DNA of 47,358 bases from Acinetobacter puyangensis (GTDB taxonomy: Bacteria; Pseudomonadota; Gammaproteobacteria; Pseudomonadales; Moraxellaceae), in NCBI RefSeq assembly GCF_900096995.1, contig NZ_OANT01000015.1, forward strand, positions 1 to 47,358, read 5' to 3'. The translations under genes and the position numbers were made by a program. Shown in pieces: positions 9,789-18,510 of this stretch. Position 1 is the stretch's first letter; each line of letters starts with the position of its first letter. Under the pieces are notes generated by a model, which worked only from the letters and a program-made list of their open reading frames with translations, made no database searches and was not told the DNA's origin.

Positions 9789-11882
9789 CTATGCAAATGT
9801 ATATTTTCCAATCAAATCAATCAACTGCTTTAATTCTGCCTTGGATAAATTGTTGATATAAGTATGCTGTGTATAAAGTTGCATAATCTTGGTCAGTCGT
9901 TCATCCACACCATTATGCTGTTGAATGCGTTTCAACCAGCTTAAAACAGGTTCATTTTCCAGTCGTTGTAACTTGACCTGATTGAGCCGTTTAGACAGTT
10001 GCTGCAATGCACGATCCAGTCTAGATTGAGGCACACGCTGGCTTCGTGATAAATACCAAATCACAGTGCCAATGATGCTGATGATCGCCAAGAATAAAAG
10101 CATAAGTTGTTGAGATAAATGCTCTACAGAGAATCGTTGTAACCAATTGCGCTGCTTATTTTGATCAAATCCGACTACCTTGCTTTGCCATTGATAATTG
10201 ACATAATCCACCCAGATTCTGGCCTGTGTCAGCCACTGACTTTGTAATCGGTTAAAATGAGCATCGCCAAACAAGCTGCTATTTTGGGCATAGTTTTGCA
10301 TGCCCTGCTCAATACGTTCTGCCGCAATCGCAGCTGTAGGATCAATACGTACCCACCCCCGATCTTTAAACCAGATTTCAGTCCATGCATGGGCATCAAG
10401 TTGACGTACTTCCCATGTTTGTCCATCCAGTGCAGTCTGCCCGCCTTGATAGCCAACAACCACACGGGCAGGAATCCCGGCCATCCGCATTAAATTTACA
10501 AAAGCAGAAGCATAATGCTCACAGAATCCCGCACGGGTGTGAAACAGAAAATCATCAATTCGGTTGCCATTTAATAAAGGTGGAGACAGGGTATAAGAAA
10601 AATTCTCCTGACTAATCCAATTTAAAATGCGTTGTGCATATCGCTGCGGATTTTCTCCCGACTGGTGCCATAACTGCTCGGAGAATGCTTTGGTTTGCGG
10701 ATTGGCTTGTGCGGGTAAAGCTAAATTACGTTTTCGGAGTTCTTCTGAAATCTCAAGATTTGCAACCGGATTGGGTTGTAATAATTTAAACTCAAACTGG
10801 CGGCGGCGAGTTAATGGAAAAGGCAACTGTATGCTTAAATCCGGCTTTAGCTGTAAGGGCTGTGCAGCAATACTATAGTCCAAAGCATAGGTCCAGTTTT
10901 GAAAGGTTGGCTCAATGATCATTTGATAATCTATTGCTTGAAAACGCTGTGTACGGTCTGGCAATTGATACCAAGCTGGTAGCGTTGATGGTGGATTGCT
11001 CAGGTCTTTTTGCTGTACAAATGCTGCATATCTGTTACGATCATTCTGCGCCCATTTCAGCCCATTAAAGTCTTCCAGAACCATGGCACGCCAATAGAGT
11101 TGTGATTTTGGTGGCATAGATTGTGGTATAGCAAAAATGACACGAAATGCCAGTTCACTGGATTGGCTTAACCTGGCAATATCCCCCGGAGACATTTCAT
11201 CAGTGACGCCGGTTTTGGCTTGCTGATTTGAGGTTGGCATACTCCATAATGGTGGTAAGCGCGGGAAAAATAAAAATAATACCACCATGATTGGCATTGC
11301 AATTAACAGCAGCTTGCCTACTGTTTTAAATGCCTGTTGACGTAACTGTTTGGAAGAAACGTCCTGAATAAGCACTTCTTCATAAGCTGCATGATAGCTT
11401 TGCAATTGATACATGCCATAAAAACATGCAAACACCCCGATTAATGCAGCAACTGCCAGCATTAAACCTTGTCCATACAAAAATAAGCTGGCCACAACAA
11501 ATAAAGCAAAATTCAACTGGATAATGGCATCACGATAATTTTTAACTTCAAATGCTTTGCCTAATAGAATCAAGGCTAATGCTGCACAACCAGCTTCGAC
11601 ACCAAAAAAAGTTTTGTACTGCAAAAAAATAATACCAAGTCCCACAACTACAACGGTATATTGCAGCCATCTGGATTGTGCCTGCCGAAAATTACCTTTG
11701 CGATATAATAAAACTTGCCATATGACCAATACCGCAGCCATTAACAAACTTAAGGCGACAGGCATATAAAAAAAATGTGAAATCAATACAGCAAACAATG
11801 CCAATAATATGGATTGATAGTTTTTCTGATGAAGGCTAGTTTGGGCCAGTGTTTTTGCTTTATTTTTTTTGAATAGCATCAT
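9789..11882 (-). CDS. TgpA-like membrane transglutaminase/protease domain protein
   Basis: The 697-residue inner-membrane protein has an N-terminal block of membrane helices (DUF3488 type, about 25-205). A periplasmic transglutaminase-like core follows with Cys in TRAGFCEHYASAF (about 450), His in DAHAWTEIWF (about 494) and Asp in RIDPT (about 514). It ends in one more membrane helix near 570 and a DUF4129-like cytoplasmic tail. The catalytic Cys-His-Asp set is intact. In Pseudomonas the homologue TgpA is essential; its substrate is not known to me. Its start overlaps the DUF58 stop by four bases (ATGA), and it is the last gene of a MoxR-DUF58-TgpA operon, a common association. Confidence 0.9.
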   Translation of the reverse strand: MMLFKKNKAKTLAQTSLHQKNYQSILLALFAVLISHFFYMPVALSLLMAAVLVIWQVLLYRKGNFRQAQSRWLQYTVVVVGLGIIFLQYKTFFGVEAGCAALALILLGKAFEVKNYRDAIIQLNFALFVVASLFLYGQGLMLAVAALIGVFACFYGMYQLQSYHAAYEEVLIQDVSSKQLRQQAFKTVGKLLLIAMPIMVVLFLFFPRLPPLWSMPTSNQQAKTGVTDEMSPGDIARLSQSSELAFRVIFAIPQSMPPKSQLYWRAMVLEDFNGLKWAQNDRNRYAAFVQQKDLSNPPSTLPAWYQLPDRTQRFQAIDYQMIIEPTFQNWTYALDYSIAAQPLQLKPDLSIQLPFPLTRRRQFEFKLLQPNPVANLEISEELRKRNLALPAQANPQTKAFSEQLWHQSGENPQRYAQRILNWISQENFSYTLSPPLLNGNRIDDFLFHTRAGFCEHYASAFVNLMRMAGIPARVVVGYQGGQTALDGQTWEVRQLDAHAWTEIWFKDRGWVRIDPTAAIAAERIEQGMQNYAQNSSLFGDAHFNRLQSQWLTQARIWVDYVNYQWQSKVVGFDQNKQRNWLQRFSVEHLSQQLMLLFLAIISIIGTVIWYLSRSQRVPQSRLDRALQQLSKRLNQVKLQRLENEPVLSWLKRIQQHNGVDERLTKIMQLYTQHTYINNLSKAELKQLIDLIGKYTFA

Positions 11883-12805
11883 GGCTCCTGTGCCAACATT
11901 AATCTGGCCTGATCATAATGCTGCTCACCCATGCCAAAAGGCAAACTTTGACTCGGTAAAGTCAGATTAAAACCTGTCTGCTGTAAATAAGCCTGTTCCA
12001 CCAGATACATGAGCTGCCCCAATTTTTCTTCATGTAAACTTGAAGGCATCTGATCATAATAAAAATTTAAGGCATGATGGGGGACTTCTTCAAATTGTTT
12101 AACCAGCAATCCTCGTCCTTTGGCATATTGTTGCCATGCAATCCGGTTTAAAGCATCACCAGATTGGAACTCTCGCAAGTGACTAAAATCTTCTGTCCCC
12201 TGCTGCTGTTGCTGCAAAAATGATTTAAAGCCAAACTGGGTCAAGTCCACTTCTATTGGTCGAGGTGCAATCCAGACCTGTTTTTGAGGATAGACAAAAC
12301 TCCACGCACGTATAATGCCAAAAGGATAGACACTATAAAAGTATAAAGGTGTCAGTTGGTACAATCCCCGCTTGGAGACGATGTGATCAAACTGCACGAC
12401 AAGCGGAGATTTTAAAATGGTGATTTTTTTTGCCTGTTGTAGATATTCACAGCGCAAATGTAAATGAATTTGATTTTTCTGCGGCACAAATTTGAATTTA
12501 ATCGTAAAAGGCTGTCCAGCTTGTCCCAGCTCTGCGACTTCATAAGTAATGTTTAACCCATATAACTGCCGAAATGCCAGATAAAAGCTCAACAGTAAAA
12601 TACTTGATAGCAAAAAGCATAGGGCTAAAACCAGATTATTGCCGTAGTTAATGCCTGCAATAAAAGTAATTAACAGTAATACCAGATAAAGATAGCCTTC
12701 ACGATTAAAAAATACCAACACATCCCGCTGTGCCAGCGTTTTAGAACCTTTTAACTGAAAGCGTCTGCTCAGCCAATTTTGCCAATACTTTTTTAACAAA
12801 GACAT
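11879..12805 (-). CDS. DUF58 domain protein
   Basis: The 308-residue protein has two N-terminal membrane helices (about 35-75, YLYLVLLLITFIAGINYG and a second). A soluble region carries the DUF58 signature GTEDFSHLREFQSGDALNRIAWQQYAKG, split here around about 200-228. The family is related to von Willebrand A-like folds and normally accompanies a MoxR ATPase and a transglutaminase, exactly as here. Its molecular role is not established. It follows the MoxR gene after about 15 bases and overlaps the next gene. Confidence 0.88.
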   Translation of the reverse strand: MSLLKKYWQNWLSRRFQLKGSKTLAQRDVLVFFNREGYLYLVLLLITFIAGINYGNNLVLALCFLLSSILLLSFYLAFRQLYGLNITYEVAELGQAGQPFTIKFKFVPQKNQIHLHLRCEYLQQAKKITILKSPLVVQFDHIVSKRGLYQLTPLYFYSVYPFGIIRAWSFVYPQKQVWIAPRPIEVDLTQFGFKSFLQQQQQGTEDFSHLREFQSGDALNRIAWQQYAKGRGLLVKQFEEVPHHALNFYYDQMPSSLHEEKLGQLMYLVEQAYLQQTGFNLTLPSQSLPFGMGEQHYDQARLMLAQEP

Positions 12806-12820
12806 AGATCGCGCCAGATT

Positions 12821-13801
12821 CTATAAGGGAACGTGTTTAAGTGCTTGTTGCACTTCGGCTTCTGATAAATGAATACGATGGGCAACCACAGCAGCAAAGA
12901 CAGCCTGTACATCTTCATGAATGACATAATAGCGTCCCTCAACGATCGCATATGCCTGTGCAGCACGTTTTAAAGCCAGCAATCCTCGAGTAGACAACCC
13001 CACCACCTTGCTTCTGCTCCAAGCCGCCAAGGCTTGTAAATAATCAATCATTTGATCGGAAATCAGCACTTGTGCTCTCAGATGCTGTAATTGCAGAACA
13101 GTGTGTACTGTCAAAATTGGCTCAATATGCGCCAGTAATTTTCGGCGATCTTCACCTTTTAATAAAATTCTTTCCGCTTCAGCTGAAGGATAGCCCATCG
13201 ATAAACGCATCAAAAACCGGTCCAGTTGGGATTCTGGTAAAGGATAGGTACCTGATTGTTGCAGGGGGTTTTGTGTAGCCAGCACCCAAAATGGTTTCGG
13301 CAATACATGACGTACCCCTTCAATCGATACTGCGCCCTCTTCCATTGCTTCAAGCAAGGCACTTTGGGTTTTTGGACTACTGCGGTTAATTTCATCGGCC
13401 AATAGAATCTGACTAAAAATTGCACCTTGATTAAACTCAAACTGGGCTTTTTCAGGATGAAAAATATTACTCCCCAAAATATCACTGGGTAATAAGTCAT
13501 TTGTAAATTGAATACGCTGATAATGTAAACCTGAAAGTGTTGCCAAAGCCTGTGCCAGCGTGGTTTTACCCAATCCGGGTAAATCCTCGAATAAGACATG
13601 TCCACCAGCAATCAGCGCACAGACAGAAAGTTTAATTTGCTGGGATTTGTCTAGAACGATTTGATTTAAACTATCCAAATATTGCAAAAGATTCGGATAA
13701 ATTGCAGCAATTTGTTCTGCAAGTTCATGATTTGCAATATGCTGGTCGTTTAACTGATGATCTGGTTTAGCTGTTTTGTTTTCTGCTCTGGACAAAAGCA
13801 T
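12821..13801 (-). CDS. MoxR-family AAA+ ATPase
   Basis: This is a chaperone-like AAA+ protein with Walker A LPGLGKTTLAQ (about 70-80), Walker B ILLADEINR (about 135) and a sensor region LATQNPLQQSGTYPLPESQLDRF with an Arg finger (the last stretch is split across the domain). MoxR proteins are thought to remodel partner proteins, here probably with DUF58 and TgpA. I chose ATG 13801, preceded by GGAAG four bases upstream, over an upstream in-frame GTG at 13825. That GTG lies inside the stem of a terminator and has no ribosome site. The protein is then 326 residues. Confidence 0.9.
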   Translation of the reverse strand: MLLSRAENKTAKPDHQLNDQHIANHELAEQIAAIYPNLLQYLDSLNQIVLDKSQQIKLSVCALIAGGHVLFEDLPGLGKTTLAQALATLSGLHYQRIQFTNDLLPSDILGSNIFHPEKAQFEFNQGAIFSQILLADEINRSSPKTQSALLEAMEEGAVSIEGVRHVLPKPFWVLATQNPLQQSGTYPLPESQLDRFLMRLSMGYPSAEAERILLKGEDRRKLLAHIEPILTVHTVLQLQHLRAQVLISDQMIDYLQALAAWSRSKVVGLSTRGLLALKRAAQAYAIVEGRYYVIHEDVQAVFAAVVAHRIHLSEAEVQQALKHVPL

Positions 13802-13810
13802 CGTTCTTCC

Positions 13811-13848
13811 AAAAAAATAGTGCACTCAGGTAGAGTACACTATTTTTT
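13811..13848 (-). terminator. Terminator between cstA-ybdD and the MoxR operon
   Basis: The stem ATAGTGCACTC / GAGTACACTAT (13817-13827 with 13833-13843) has one C-A mismatch and a 5-base loop. It is flanked by A7 on the left and T6 on the right, so it ends in a U-run on either strand. It follows ybdD on the minus strand. Confidence 0.8.
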
Positions 13849-13878
13849 ATCGATGACTAATTGAAAATTAGCACTTAT

Positions 13879-14181
13879 TTAACACGGACACTTCTTCATA
13901 TTTCCGCCTTTACTCGGATAACGCGCATCCACACAGTAACGATGGAAAGTCTTTTCATCCATAGGGGTTAAATCCGGATGATGGTTCTGCATATGAGTCA
14001 GATAAGTTTGATAATCGGGTACGCCAACCATCAAACGAAAACTTTGTTGTAAGCGTTGCCATAATACGGCAACACGTGACCAGTTCTTTGGCGACAGCAA
14101 TAAATTCTTTTGCGACATAATCGTGAATTTAATAATTTTCACAATAATTGTCTTACCTTGTAGCGCCATTTTAAAATTCAT
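13879..14181 (-). CDS. ybdD: YbdD/YjiX family small protein
   Basis: This is a small soluble partner usually encoded just downstream of CstA/BtsT transporters. The core SFRLMVGVPDYQTYLTHMQ, then DLTPMDEKTFHRYC and DARYPSKGG, matches the YbdD family, ending in a Cys-containing tail (KKCPC). At 100 residues it is longer than the usual 65, because of about 35 extra N-terminal residues if ATG 14181 is used. That ATG has GGGAG at good distance. An internal ATG (residue 22) lacks one. It starts two bases after the cstA stop, so the pair is translationally linked. The precise function of the family is not settled. Confidence 0.9.
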   Translation of the reverse strand: MNFKMALQGKTIIVKIIKFTIMSQKNLLLSPKNWSRVAVLWQRLQQSFRLMVGVPDYQTYLTHMQNHHPDLTPMDEKTFHRYCVDARYPSKGGNMKKCPC

Positions 14182-14183
14182 AC

Positions 14184-16286
14184 TTACTCTCCCTGAATAC
14201 GATTTGCAGTCACAGGAACATCGGTATAAATCGCTTCCGACTCATTAACAGTTGGGACAGGACTTTTTAATGCGCGACGGATTGCACCTATTGACGCAAT
14301 CAACATCACCACCGCAACAATCATAAAGAATGCACATAACACCGCATTAATCTGATTAGATAAAATCACAGTTTGCATTTCCGCAACAGTTTTTGCCGGT
14401 GCGAGTAGTTCACCACGGCTTAATGCATCAGAGAAACGATTGGCCTGTGCCAGAAAACCAATTTTTGGATTTTCATGGAAAATCTTTTGCCAGCCGGCAG
14501 TCATACAGGTAATAAACAAAAAAACTGTTGGGACAATGGTGACCCATACATATTTTTGTTTCTTCATTTTAAATAAAATAACTGTACCTAAAAGCAATGC
14601 CATGGCTGCAAGCATTTGGTTACCAATACCAAATAACGGCCACAATGAATTGATCCCACCCAATGGATCAACCACACCTTGATAGACAAAGAAGCCCCAA
14701 CCTGCAACGGCAACGGCTGTACCCAGTAAATTACCAAAGAAATTATGAGAATTTTTTACTGCGGGAATCACAATACCCACCGTATCTTGCACCATAAAAC
14801 GACAGGCACGCGTACCAGCATCCACCGCGGTTAAAATGAATAATGCTTCAAACAAAATGGCAAAATGATACCAAAATGACATCATGGCACGACTATTAAA
14901 AATCTCGGAAATAATATGTGCCATACCAATCGCAAAAGTCGGTGCACCGCCCGTACGTGACAAAATGGTTTCTTCACCCACTTCTTTTGCCAGTACCGTC
15001 AACATTTCCGGTGTCACCACAAAACCCAGATTACGCACCGCTTCGGCAGCACTTTCTACAGTTGTTCCCAAAACAGCTGCGGGCGCATTAATGGCAAAAT
15101 AAATACCCGGATCAAGCACTGTGGCACAGATCATCGCCATCACTGCCACAAACGATTCCATTAACATACCACCATAACCAATCATACGAATATTTGATTC
15201 GTTATCGACCAGTTTGGGTGTGGTGCCACTTGAAACCAGCGCATGGAATCCGGAAATCGCACCACAGGCAATGGTAATAAATAAGAATGGGAACATTGAA
15301 CCCGAAAATACCGGACCTGTACCATCGATAAAATGCGTCACCGCGGGCATTTTCATTTGCGGTAATGCCACCACAATACCAATAGCCAAACCAGCGATTA
15401 CACCAATTTTCAGAAAGGTCGAAAGATAATCACGAGGTGCCAGTAACAACCAGACAGGCAAGGCTGAAGCAACAAATCCATAGATGATCAGTGCCCAGGT
15501 TAACTGTGTACCCGAAAGCGTGAAAAATGGTCCCCAATAAGGATCAGCAGCGATATGTCCACCATACACAATGCCAAGCATCATCAGGACAAAACCAATA
15601 ATAGAAACTTCTGCGATTTTACCCGGGCGGATATAACGCATATAAATGCCCATGAACAAGGCAATTGGAATGGTTGCTGCAATACTAAACACACCCCACG
15701 GGCTATGGGCCAGTGCCTTAACCACCACCAATGCCAATACAGCAAGGATAATGATCATTACGCCCAGCGCACCGAGCATAACGATAATACCGGCAAAGGA
15801 ACCCAGTTCCTGTTTTGCCATTTCACCCAATGATTTTCCATCACGCCGGGTCGAAATAAACAACACCAGAAAATCCTGAACCGCACCAGCCAATACCACA
15901 CCAACCAATAGCCAGATGGTACCGGGCAGATAACCCATTTGTGCAGCAAGAATCGGCCCAACCAATGGGCCTGCACCGGCAATCGCAGCAAAATGATGCC
16001 CGAACAAGACATATTTATTGGTCGGCACATAATCCAGACCATCGGCTAAGCGATGCGCTGGGGTCAGACGTTTAGGATTTAACTCAAATACTTTCTGTGC
16101 AATAAATAAACTGTAAAAACGATACGCTATGCTATAAATACAGATGGCAGCAAGTACCAGCCATACTGCATTGACATGCTCACCTCGACTGACTGCCAGC
16201 ACCCCAAAAGATACTGCGCCTACAATGGCCACCAAGCTCCAGATAATTTTAGACTGTAGCGTAGATTTTGTCTGAATCGCATCCAT
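14184..16286 (-). CDS. cstA: CstA-family carbon-starvation transporter
   Basis: The polytopic inner-membrane protein has roughly 16-18 hydrophobic segments. It carries CstA signatures such as FGHHFAAIAGAGPLVGPI, QMGYLPGTIWLL, ALVSSGTTPK and MSFWYHFAILFEALFILT (part). Family members take up pyruvate (BtsT, CstA) or peptides under carbon limitation; the substrate here is not determined. I prefer ATG 16286, preceded by AGGT six bases before. This gives 700 residues, very close to E. coli CstA. An upstream ATG at 16301 has no ribosome site. It forms an operon with ybdD. Confidence 0.93.
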   Translation of the reverse strand: MDAIQTKSTLQSKIIWSLVAIVGAVSFGVLAVSRGEHVNAVWLVLAAICIYSIAYRFYSLFIAQKVFELNPKRLTPAHRLADGLDYVPTNKYVLFGHHFAAIAGAGPLVGPILAAQMGYLPGTIWLLVGVVLAGAVQDFLVLFISTRRDGKSLGEMAKQELGSFAGIIVMLGALGVMIIILAVLALVVVKALAHSPWGVFSIAATIPIALFMGIYMRYIRPGKIAEVSIIGFVLMMLGIVYGGHIAADPYWGPFFTLSGTQLTWALIIYGFVASALPVWLLLAPRDYLSTFLKIGVIAGLAIGIVVALPQMKMPAVTHFIDGTGPVFSGSMFPFLFITIACGAISGFHALVSSGTTPKLVDNESNIRMIGYGGMLMESFVAVMAMICATVLDPGIYFAINAPAAVLGTTVESAAEAVRNLGFVVTPEMLTVLAKEVGEETILSRTGGAPTFAIGMAHIISEIFNSRAMMSFWYHFAILFEALFILTAVDAGTRACRFMVQDTVGIVIPAVKNSHNFFGNLLGTAVAVAGWGFFVYQGVVDPLGGINSLWPLFGIGNQMLAAMALLLGTVILFKMKKQKYVWVTIVPTVFLFITCMTAGWQKIFHENPKIGFLAQANRFSDALSRGELLAPAKTVAEMQTVILSNQINAVLCAFFMIVAVVMLIASIGAIRRALKSPVPTVNESEAIYTDVPVTANRIQGE

Positions 16287-16301
16287 GTTTAACCTCATCA
16301 A

Positions 16302-16672
16302 TTGATTCTACAAGCTTTAGACTTGTTGATACCTCATCCTTGATCTTGACAAATCAGCTAAACTAAACCTAAGCGTGTTGTTTTTACATCTGATCAAACC
16401 TCAGATTCGCAATGTCTAGGCAAAATTTAGATCTTGTCACTATTGTGCTCACTTGGCCTTACGGTTACCCATTTCCCATACTGAACGTGGTAAAAGTTGA
16501 TAAGGATAGATGTATTGATCTTTCATTATCAAGTTTTATAACGCTTTTATGTCAGCCAAATTACAACACGACTCAATCATGAAATATCAATGCACTTAGT
16601 TTACTGTATTTAGTATTTGTATTCTTGTGACTTTATCCCGGTTTACCTATTCTTTTCTACGACTTTGGCATT
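16302..16672. other. Spacer between cstA start and efp terminator
   Basis: About 370 bases without a credible ORF. It must carry the cstA promoter and leader. I see no riboswitch-like fold or clear CRP-type palindrome. Confidence 0.5.
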
Positions 16673-16700
16673 AAAAAAGGACGATTTCCATCGTCCTTTT
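16673..16700 (-). terminator. Rho-independent terminator of efp
   Basis: An 11-bp perfect stem (AAAAGGACGAT / ATCGTCCTTTT) with a 4-base loop is followed by a T-run on the minus strand. It lies 24 bases after the efp stop. Confidence 0.9.
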
Positions 16701-16724
16701 GACAAATTGCACAAAAAATGGCAA

Positions 16725-17294
16725 TTAAGCACGTTCCAGATATTCACCTGTCCGTGTATCCACACGAATGCTTTCGTCTTGTTGTACAAATAACGGTACA
16801 CGCACCACGGCACCTGTTTCTAATTTTGCCGGTTTGCCACCAGTACCTGCGGTATCGCCTTTAACACCTGGATCGGTTTCAACAATTTTTAATACCACGA
16901 AATTTGGTGCACTCACATTTAAAGGCACGCCATTGAATAGCATAATGCTGCATTTTTCGTTGGAATCGTCTTTCAACCATTTCACAGCATCGCCCATTGC
17001 CGTTTTTTCGGCTGCGAGTTGCTCAAAATTTTCCGGATTCATGAAATGCCACATTTCGCCATCGTTATAGAGATAATCCATCTCAACTTCAACAATATCA
17101 GCAGCTTCTAAAGACTCACCGGATTTAAAAGTTTTTTCCAATACCTTACCGGTTCTAAGATTACGCAATTTCACACGGTTAAAGGCTTGTCCCTTACCAG
17201 GTTTTACGTATTCATTTTCCATGATTGAACATGGGTTACCATCAAGCATCAATTTTAAGCCTTGCTTGAATTCATTTGTAGAATAATAGGCCAT
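16725..17294 (-). CDS. efp: Elongation factor P
   Basis: EF-P relieves ribosomes stalled at polyproline. The protein begins [15 protein letters not shown] and has the KOW/EF-P domain I loop [12 protein letters not shown]. The modified lysine is residue 34, as in E. coli. OB domains 2 and 3 follow, ending [10 protein letters not shown]. Start ATG 17294 gives the standard 189 residues, with GGAG ten bases upstream; a GTG at 17303 would sit too close to it. Its lysine should be modified by beta-lysylation, since epmB, the lysine 2,3-aminomutase, is encoded divergently next door. An epmA gene is not in this window. Confidence 0.97.
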   Translation of the reverse strand: MAYYSTNEFKQGLKLMLDGNPCSIMENEYVKPGKGQAFNRVKLRNLRTGKVLEKTFKSGESLEAADIVEVEMDYLYNDGEMWHFMNPENFEQLAAEKTAMGDAVKWLKDDSNEKCSIMLFNGVPLNVSAPNFVVLKIVETDPGVKGDTAGTGGKPAKLETGAVVRVPLFVQQDESIRVDTRTGEYLERA

Positions 17295-17335
17295 AACTGG
17301 CACACTCCAAACTTAATAAACTATCACTATGTTAG

Positions 17336-17432
17336 AACCTGTTGATATTTCATCGATGGTTGCGATATGCGCCGTGTAAGGCGCAAGACTTTTAAGCAAC
17401 AACGCTACCTATTTATCAAATGTCAACAGACC
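17336..17432. repeat. Palindromic MITE-like element
   Basis: About 97 bases are bounded by near-perfect inverted repeats CTGTTGATATTT (17339-17350) and AAATGTCAACAG (17418-17429). One mismatch separates them, and weaker pairing extends outward. Inside is a second hairpin, TGCGCC-GTGTAA-GGCGCA (17368-17385). Compact structure, terminal repeats and lack of coding potential fit a non-autonomous element. No other copy was noticed in the window and no target duplication is obvious, so family assignment is open. Confidence 0.5.
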
Positions 17433-17441
17433 CTATATAAT
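17413..17441 (+). promoter_or_regulatory. Probable epmB promoter
   Basis: TTATCA (17413-17418), a 17-bp spacer and a perfect TATAAT (17436-17441) lie 30 bases before the epmB start. The -35 hexamer and most of the spacer fall in the right inverted repeat of the palindromic element. Confidence 0.6.
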
Positions 17442-17470
17442 GCCCTATCGCATTATCTAAATCGTGTCGA

Positions 17471-18478
17471 ATGATAAACTATTTATTCCAAGAGAAAAAC
17501 TGGCAATCGCAACTGAGTGATCTAATTACCGATCCTTTGCAGCTAATTTCCTGCCTAAATCTCTCACCAGATGATCTAAATTCTCAGGCGTTACTTGCCC
17601 ATCAGCAATTCAAACTACGCGTTCCGAGACAATTCGTAGACAAAATGCAAATCGGTAATGCTTACGATCCTTTGTTTTTACAAGTTTTCCCGCATCATCT
17701 GGAAATGCAAGAAAACAGTGAATTTAGTCTGGATCCTCTGGGCGAACGTGATGCCAATGCCCTCCCCGGCATGCTACATAAGTATAAGTCCCGAATTTTA
17801 ATGACACTGACCGGTGCCTGTGCCATTCATTGTCGCTATTGTTTTCGCCGGCATTTTCCCTATCAGGAAAATTTACCCAAAGACAAAGACTGGTTGGCCA
17901 TTAAACAATACATTGTTGCCCATCCCGACATTAATGAAATTATTTTGAGTGGTGGAGACCCCTTATCGATATCCAATGAAAAGCTGGCAAAATGGGTAGG
18001 TTATTTTGAACAGCTCCCACAGATCAAAACATTAAGAATCCACACACGGCTGCCTGTGGTGATTCCACAACGTATTGATGATGCTTTATTGCATATTCTG
18101 TCATCGAGTCGTTTAAACAAGATCATGGTCGTCCACAGTAATCATGCCAATGAACTCGACTCAGATTTTGACATTGCAATGCAAAAACTTGTCCAACATG
18201 GTGTGACTATTTTTAATCAATCTGTACTGTTAAAAGGCGTAAATGATAATTGTATCACTTTGACTGAACTCAGCTATCGACTGTTTCAGGCACGTGTGTT
18301 ACCTTATTATCTGCATGTTTTGGATAAAGTAAGTGGTGCTTCACACTTTCTGATTTCAGATCAAAGGGCACAAAATATCTACCAAGACCTATTAAAAGAA
18401 TTACCAGGTTATTTGATGCCAAAGTTGGTGAGAGAGATTCATGGGGAGCAACATAAAACCCCATTAAATATTTATTAA
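17471..18478 (+). CDS. epmB: EF-P (R)-beta-lysine 2,3-aminomutase
   Basis: This radical-SAM enzyme converts (S)-alpha-lysine to (R)-beta-lysine for attachment to EF-P. The [4Fe-4S] motif CxxxCxxC is Cys117, Cys121, Cys124 (ACAIHCRYCFRRHF). The SAM-binding GGDP follows (EIILSGGDPLS). The C-terminal PKLVREIHGEQ stretch should contain the PLP lysine. The 335-residue length is normal for EpmB and shorter than clostridial KamA, which supports the EF-P role. Adjacency to efp agrees. The next gene follows after only 32 bases and may share the transcript. Confidence 0.95.
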   Translation: MINYLFQEKNWQSQLSDLITDPLQLISCLNLSPDDLNSQALLAHQQFKLRVPRQFVDKMQIGNAYDPLFLQVFPHHLEMQENSEFSLDPLGERDANALPGMLHKYKSRILMTLTGACAIHCRYCFRRHFPYQENLPKDKDWLAIKQYIVAHPDINEIILSGGDPLSISNEKLAKWVGYFEQLPQIKTLRIHTRLPVVIPQRIDDALLHILSSSRLNKIMVVHSNHANELDSDFDIAMQKLVQHGVTIFNQSVLLKGVNDNCITLTELSYRLFQARVLPYYLHVLDKVSGASHFLISDQRAQNIYQDLLKELPGYLMPKLVREIHGEQHKTPLNIY

Positions 18479-18510
18479 GGTGAAGATAGGATTTGCTAGG
18501 GGTGCAAAGA

